Both the position numbers and the translations under genes were made by a program. A DNA stretch of 64,000 nucleotides from contig JAJTUQ010000009.1 of the NCBI GenBank assembly GCA_021399445.1, positions 637,501 through 701,500 on the forward strand, read 5' to 3'. The stretch comes from Xylogone sp. PMI_703. Its lineage: Eukaryota > Ascomycota > Leotiomycetes. Shown here in pieces: positions 57,955-64,000 of the stretch. Position 1 is the stretch's first letter, and the number at the start of each line of letters is the position of its first letter. Under the pieces are notes generated by a model. The model did no database searches, had not been told where the DNA came from, and saw only the letters and a program-made list of their open reading frames with translations.

Positions 57955-58483
57955 TCACTAAAAAGGACGAGAACTGAGCTTATAAGTCTCTGTCTGCTCT
58001 TTACGTATGTACTCTAAATCATCAATAACCTCACACATTTACTCTTCTGCGACTGTACTATATACATTCACTCGCCTAACTCTCATTAGCCGTTAACCTG
58101 CATGGTGTGTTACCAGTGTCATCTATACAATCATCTACATTATCAGTACAAGGCACCTACTCTAATCTCTGGCCAATGTGCATTTTCGAGGCATTCAATA
58201 TTATTATGTACTTGGACAACCTTCAAGCATAATCTTGACATGAGCAAAAATGAGAGCCTACTTACTGTTAACAGATAAACTTTTAATTTTAGTCATTTAT
58301 AAAAAAATATATTATTAATAAATTTTAAATAATTTATTATTTAGAGTCTTAAAGGCTTAAATAAAGTAGTAATAATATTATTTATTAAGTTATATTATTA
58401 AAATCTTTTTTTTAAATATAAAAACCTTAATCTTTAATTAAATATAATTTATGTTTTATAATATTATAATGTACATAAAACAT
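57955..58483. other. AT-rich region downstream of the GH55 gene
   Basis: 58290-58460 is almost pure A/T (tta/ata runs). No gene seen; the last part, from about 58484, is shared with the 24.4-kb relic. Confidence 0.5.
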
Positions 58484-58562
58484 CAAGAAAACTCTTAGAG
58501 AATCAAAATTGTATTGTTAACTATATTATAGTATGCCTATCTCTGTTTAATAATCATAGATT

Positions 58563-61500
58563 TCAGCAATCTATGCCGACAACGACTGGGCAAACAGCAC
58601 AGCAAAATTCGGGGCAGACTTCCCCATCATCGATAGCATCACAATTGTCATCGCAGTTGGGTTGATGATTCGAATCAAAAGGACCGCCGCAGATGGCACC
58701 CCAATTCGTCGGTTGTGGCGACGGCGGTGGCGGTGGTGGAGGTGGCGCCATGGATGTAGTAGTCGGGGTCGGCGGAGGAGGAGGAATCGTAGTTGCAGGC
58801 TCATCGTCAACGATCTCGTTTAGTGCGACGACAAACTGAATACCAAATTCATCGTCGTCGGGCAAATCAGTGTCCTCAGGGATGTCGAACGGCAGGCTTC
58901 CTCCCAGAGGGAAGATCCCAGGAGGAAAGATGATGGGGAATGGGATTGGCGTCGGGATGGGAAACGTTGTAGGATTCCCGGTAGGGTCAGCTCCTGGTAC
59001 AGATATCGGGCCCGGAGGTTTAAGGCCCTTAGGCAGGATCACCGGGCTCCAGATTGAGTCGTTGCTGTTGGGTGGGAACTGGACGGTGAATCCGATGGTC
59101 CCGTTCTTGCCACAGCACGTGTCAGTTATCTTCCGGAAAAGATCGCAGGGTTCCTGGCAGTTGGCAGGGCCACCGTTGCTGTTGGCCGAGCTCGAGTCCG
59201 GCAGATTGTTGATGGCATCGATGCATTGAGGCGTGAGCACGAGCGTACCGCCTGGCTGAACGTTTCCACAGGCACTCTGGAGCTGCGGGTCCAGTCTAGC
59301 ACCATTGGGACTTGACTGATCCGCGCTGACAACGATCCCGCCGAGGTTTGCTCCCGTCTCCGCCAGTGCCAGCCAGACGCTGATCTCCGTTGTGAATCCG
59401 TTCTGTACGTCCTTCTGGACCACTGGCGCGACAGCACCTAGAGGTAGGATGGGGTTTACAGCCGCCTTGGTGAAGAGGCTGTAAAGCCAGATTCCCTGAC
59501 TGAAGTCAGTCCTAATGAGGGCTTGCTGGCAACTCTCGGTTGTGACGCAGTCTTGAGAGTATGTATTAAAAAAAGAGTAGAATCCAGCACCATAAACAAA
59601 GATATTGGTAGAGTTAGCAATGTACAAAGCCCAAGCCATGAGGCACCGAGGGTCACCACCGTTACAGTCGCCGAAATCAGGGTCGCCGTTGAAGTTTGTA
59701 GGAAAGATGCCGGATGCCGGAATAGCTGGCTGAAAGTAGGGCGTCTCGGTCTGCATATGAGCAAAGAATGTGTTAGAGGCTCCTTGGACGTTATACTGAT
59801 AAAGCACGGAGTGCTCAACAGCACCTCCCCAGAACCAGTTCGGGCCCTGGGACTTATCTACTAGAAGGCCACGACCTGTGATCGAGTTGAGTTGTTGTTG
59901 AGACGAGTCGTCTAGATAATGGTCTGCCGTCCACACCCAGCAATTTTCAAAATAACCAGAGGCTTCAGGGGTTACGTGCAGCAGAAGTGACGCCCCTATG
60001 CAATCGCCACTAAGGTCGGGTGAGGCATTGCAGTTAGAGTTGTCGATTGCAGTGCCCAAGGCACCACCCAGCCGGAAATGCGAGTCCCACATGGCAGCCG
60101 CTCCTTGGGACGAGGCTTTAATATTCCACTCCACGACAACGGCCCCAGCTGTTGGCCCAGATGTTGTGAACAGCACATCAGATATCTCAACGGTACCTGT
60201 GTCCCCTGGTTGGCCAACTTGCACCACTGGGGCTGTATTATTCAAATCGCTGAACAAAGATCCAAAGCCTTGAATTTGTGGCCAAGCTTCACCAACAATT
60301 TTTGCATTAGGGGGAATTTGTAGGGTAATAGACGTGCGATAAATTCCAAAAGGAATAAAGCATATTGAGCTGGAACACTGCGATAGCGCGCTATTGAGCG
60401 CAGGCCCATCATCAGTCGATCCGTCCCCTGTCACTCCGCGGTCCAGGACATTCAGGAAAGCAGAAGCACTCATACCTTCATACTGAGGCTTGGAGCGGAC
60501 AAACCAGTTTCCACTAGCATCAAGAAGTGAAGTTGGCTTTTTTGGAGCCGGTGTAATGTTACCAGTAGCTTTTGAGCCTGTGTCACTTGGTGAGGTGTAA
60601 CGTGCTCCTGTAGCCCAAGATTGTACTACCATGGATTCCCCACTGGTTCCCGTCAGCAGGTTATTTGTTGTGCCATCAATAAAAACAATCTGAGGAGAGT
60701 TGCCTTCTACTAATAGGTTGTCTAGCACAATAGAAGGGCTGAATGATGTAGAGAGCGGAATGCCAAAAGGAACATCAATAAAATGAGAGTCCAGGAGTGT
60801 CAGACTGCCCGTGCCCTGGTTATCAGTCCCACCAAAGTTTGTTAGTTGGAAGGCTATAAAAGCAGAAACGACCTTGATGTTCTTCCAGGTCCAGCCCCAA
60901 TCCCTGTCACTGAAGGTTAGCGCATGATGCTAAAAATCAGAATATACGTGCCATATCATTGAGACTGCTATTGAGCAGCTCGTGAACGTAATATCACGTG
61001 CGGTGAATTGCTGACTTCCTACCCTCATCCCGATGTTGCCGCCAAAGAAAGTCAAATCGCTCATAAATCCGCCTAGGCGTTAGTAGTTAGTATAATCGCT
61101 CTTCAGTAGACACGGCTGATTACATGTCGTGCTTACCTGAGCCATTTTCAGTGAAAACTCCAACTGCAGTTGTGCCGCCTCCCTGTGGCATGGTCACATG
61201 GATGTTTTGCAGTGATGTTGACTGTGCAACCTGCCAGTGAATACCAGTGGGGACATAAGTCTGGTCTCCTTGTGTATTACTATTGGGCATTGCCGTAAGG
61301 TCAATATTAAAATTGCGGATTTGGCGATAGAACTGATTCTGATTGACAAACCATTCAGCACCATTACCTCCTGGGAAATATACGTCTGTGTCGATCAGCG
61401 CAATGCCACTGAATGACTTCATGCCTTTAATCGTCGGCAGGCTAGTCGGATCGCCAACGAATTGTGTATAGTAGTATTGAATGATTGGAGAGCTTATCAT

Positions 61501-62029
61501 ATATGTGCCGGGGGGGAAATATACGACTGCGGGAGTGATGGTGGTAGAACCACAGTTAGGTCCACAGCGAGCTCCAGATGACGCAGCATTGTTAATGGCC
61601 TCAGTATCATCCGTTACTCCGTCGCCTTTGGCGCCGAAATCTTGGACGTTTCGATAGACTTGGTAATCCGAAGAGGCAAAAGGGGACTGCATTAAGCTGT
61701 TAGTCACAGTTATATGACCGCGGATCAAGTTGCCGGTAACATACCTTTCCATGCCGCATAGCAGGATACCAGTAGGATGACGCAGCGGCTGAGGCTGATT
61801 TGAGTGTTGCAGCATCGAAAAGCGTGACAGTGTCTTTAGGTTCGGGCGGCTCGAGTCCTTGATCCGGTGCTACACCAAAAAAATTGTCCGTGTTGTCGAC
61901 CATGTACGCCGCCGGAGGTACGGGCTTGCGAACATGATATGTGGTTCTACTCTCATTAAATGCTGCCGCATCTACGTCGAGAGACGCTGCCAAAAGATAG
62001 AAAACGCTTGCAAACAGCTTTCGTCGCAT
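58563..62029 (-). CDS. GH55-type exo-beta-1,3-glucanase with in-frame TAG
   Basis: Three reverse-strand exons (62029-61745, 61686-61137, 61072-58563) span 1114 codons. A signal peptide (MRRKLFASVFYLLAASLDVDA) precedes two tandem pectate-lyase-3/GH55 beta-helix domains: VQDFGAKGDGVTDDTEAINN and LDRGVTGDGSTDDGPALN are their paired openings. A proline-rich linker (PPPPPTPTTT) leads to a C-terminal cysteine-rich tail (CGGPF to CPVVVGIDC) that may bind substrate or wall. Family function is exo-hydrolysis of beta-1,3-glucan outside the cell. Oddity: TAG at 60932-60930 interrupts between IAVSMIWH and DRDWGWTWKN. A 38-nt candidate intron there (gtatat...gctaaccttcag) would remove the stop but shifts the frame. 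Thus the gene is either freshly broken, spliced unusually or carries a sequencing error. Confidence 0.82.
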
Positions 62030-62600
62030 GATATCATTAGGAGATGGTACAAGACTTGCAATACTCAAGAGGTGAACACAGCGATCTGAACTGTTTCTTT
62101 TCAGTTCTTTCCCCAGTGCTGTCATACAAGTTGTGCCCCTAATTTCAGGATGCCAAACGAGTGATAAATATGATATTTGGACGACTAGCGTGCTCTCACG
62201 AAGAGCATGCCGAAACTTTGGAGGTGCTATAACTTGATAATGCATACATGTCAAGGATGAGTTACCTCTTTGACTAGCAGGCTGACAGACTTAGCACATC
62301 CTCCGCCGCAGTTGTACTTCGTAATTAAGCTGACTAGAAGCAGAAGACATATTCAATAGTATATTTCCTGAGAGGGATATCATTGTGCGTGACATGGTAG
62401 CTAGGCCTGAGTCGTTCGAAAGTCCTAAGCCGACGGGACTTACAGGGATCGATAATGTTCTTATTAATATCGCCCCCAGACGAGCTGGACCAGCTGATTA
62501 TTTACGAGTTATGACTGAAGTCACTTAGTAGCTTGCTTATGTGTTTCGACGACTTTGTATCGCTAGGGCTTACTATTACTCAAGAGCGGGACTATTAGTT
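62030..62600. other. Intergenic region, GH55 promoter side
   Basis: No gene recognised. An upstream in-frame ATG at 62254 exists for the GH55 gene but would hide the signal peptide, so it is not used. Confidence 0.5.
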
Positions 62601-62803
62601 AACGTAATTTCCCTGTCTCACCGACCACTCTGTCTTCCCAGCCCCTGAAATTTATGGTAAAATCAACAAATTTTGAGTTTCAATAACTCGACCAACGACA
62701 TTAGGATTTGACTTTAAATTTAATTTGAGCAAAATTTGTGGATTTTGCCGTAAATTTCAGGGGCTGGGAAGACAGAGTGGTCGGTGAGACAGGGAATTAC
62801 GTT
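62601..62803. mobile_element. Foldback/MITE-like palindrome, 203 bp
   Basis: Two arms of about 75 bp, nearly perfect reverse complements (aacgtaatttccctgtctca... and ...agacagggaattacgtt), flank a loop of about 55 bp. One single-base indel and a few mismatches separate the arms. No ORF. The size and long arms fit a non-autonomous DNA transposon. Target duplication is not certain; TA is possible inside the arm ends. Confidence 0.8.
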
Positions 62804-62877
62804 GGCAAGTTTGACAACGAGTAGATGAAAACTTGTGCGGGACACCACCCGAGTACAGGAAAGTACAACCCCAGGGC

Positions 62878-62886
62878 ATATATATC
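62878..62886 (+). promoter_or_regulatory. TATA-like box of the M35-like protease gene
   Basis: atatatatc about 130 nt upstream of the ATG at 63014. Sequence match only. Confidence 0.35.
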
Positions 62887-63013
62887 AGTCTCTTGAATGT
62901 TGCTGGCTGAAAGGACCCAGAAGCTTATCCTGACCATTGAACTTTGTGTTTTAATAGTTGCAGAGCAAGAGCTAGGCGCCATAGCATTAGACACCGAAAT
63001 TCATTTACTAAAG

Positions 63014-64000
63014 ATGATGGTTCATTTTGCTTTCCGCTTCGTTGGGATCTTCATTGCCCTAATCCTCGTCCAAAACGCTTCGACTGCCAGCCTTAGACCA
63101 ATCGGAAGCTTTTCGACATACAATGCAGGGACCGAAGCCACTTCAACACTGACGGACTGTGATGCAACCTCCGTAAACCGAATCAAAGCGGAGAGCACGA
63201 CTGCCAGCCAGATTGTTAAGGATGCGGTTGCACTCATTCAAAATATTGGCTTGGACAAGATGGATACATCCAACGATCACCGAGCCCGACTGTACCAAAA
63301 ATTCTTTAAACCTGGATCCGCATCTCAGGTCTTGAGTAAGTTGCCTGTTGATACCAGTAACATTTTCGGAGTAGCTGCACAATCCCTTATTAACTACTGC
63401 CCGCAGGCACCCTCCAGAAAGCAAATCCTATTGGGAAGTTTCAATTCACAGGCCCAAGAGTGGGCGTCCATTGCGGCAATACGTGGATTGAAGAAAAGAA
63501 CCGAAGATCAGTTGGGAAACCATCGACGCTATGCAGCGATAATACTAAGTATGATCTTTCTGCGCAAAGTGAAGCATCCGAGATGATAGTATCACTGCTA
63601 ATATACTCTTCGCAGTGGCATAACCATCTTACTCTCATCGCAGTGGGTTAACGATAAACGTTACCCACAAAGTGAGTATCAGATAGTAGCTAGCGAACCT
63701 AGTGCCTTCACACAGGGTGAACACATTGTGCTTTGTCCAAGATGGTTTAACACCCTGCAGTCATCTCCGGGCGCTGCTAAGGTAGGAGTTTCCGCCGATA
63801 CGCAAACGACCACGCGTGCGAGGACCCTAATTCATGAATTAACCCACGCTGTTGATAGCACCATTTTAGGTAAGATGATAGCTTCACTCGGACATAGACA
63901 TGTTGGCTTGCTAATACCAAACCTAGACAAAGGTGGCTACGTTTTCAGCGCTATTTCGGGAACTCGTAGTTCCGATAGTGGAGATCCTCTGAAAAATGCC
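63014..64000 (+). CDS. Secreted M35-like zinc metalloprotease, 3' truncated by window
   Basis: Exons 63014-63568, 63644-63869 and 63927 to the window end. ATG 63014 begins MMVHFAFRFVGIFIALILVQNA, a signal peptide; an in-frame ATG at 62897 is rejected for hiding it. The zinc site is HELTH in RTLIHELTHAVDSTI, followed after splicing by DKGGYVF, consistent with the aspzincin HExxH plus Asp pattern of deuterolysins and lysine-specific metalloendopeptidases. IVLCPRWFNTLQ is the strand before the active site. The first intron (gtgaag...catcgcag, 75 nt) is the only junction choice that kept the frame open and is somewhat weak. The C-terminus lies beyond 64000. Confidence 0.82.

Noticed and set aside
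1..64000. tRNA, rRNA or CRISPR-like arrays
   Set aside because: No cloverleaf-like or regularly spaced identical repeat pattern was recognised by eye; a tRNAscan/CRISPR search was not possible.

Overview
The window reads as a filamentous ascomycete (Pezizomycotina) chromosome segment. Genes are split by short GT-AG introns, mostly 40-120 nt, with CTAAC/CTGAC-like branch sites. The gene families are typically fungal: HET, Zn2Cys6 and PF11951-type regulators, velvet, GH55, glucuronan lyase, M35 protease. Nothing prokaryotic or viral is seen. I rebuilt exon structures by hand; phase arithmetic closes for every spliced model unless stated.

Layout. 0-8 kb: end of an MFS sugar transporter, an intact HET protein, an eight-exon CYP52-like P450 and a secreted PHP metallohydrolase. 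8.5-10.6 kb: a decayed HET gene abutting a transposase remnant. 10.8-14.6 kb: a predicted 1182-residue, five-exon fusion of an AIM6-like phosphodiesterase fold, a DMT/TPT-type membrane domain and DUF3431. 15.2-15.7 kb: a hAT-type MITE. 16-23 kb: a secreted solute-binding-like protein, a secreted RidA-like protein, a broken Zn2Cys6 gene, an F-box-like gene and a dual-specificity phosphatase. 24-30 kb: a relic of the GH55 tail, a short Zn2Cys6 protein, an SDR with one nonsense codon and a glucuronan lyase. 30.3-35.4 kb is a gene-poor desert with repeat debris. 35.4-40.7 kb: a PF11951-like regulator and an intact ten-exon FMO with an NTF2-like N-terminus. 41.9-42.7 kb: bZIP and LINE relics. 44-50.2 kb: a small velvet protein and a large sacsin/NO VEIN-type protein carrying two premature stops. 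51.6-55.7 kb: a helical conserved protein and a DJ-1/PfpI protein. 56.3-58 kb: an aldo/keto reductase pseudogene and the inverted second bZIP relic. 58.5-62 kb: a GH55-type glucanase with an in-frame TAG. 62.6-62.8 kb: a foldback element. The window ends inside an M35-like protease.

Two themes stand out. First, intact accessory and secreted genes alternate with relics in which several inactivating changes (CAA to TAA, TGG to TAG or TGA) fit CpA-to-TpA change, as in repeat-induced point mutation (RIP) or ordinary C-to-T decay. Second, the most unusual gene is the 10.8-14.6 kb fusion, whose phosphodiesterase module lacks the histidines expected of that fold. No single biosynthetic cluster or CRISPR/tRNA/rRNA feature was found.
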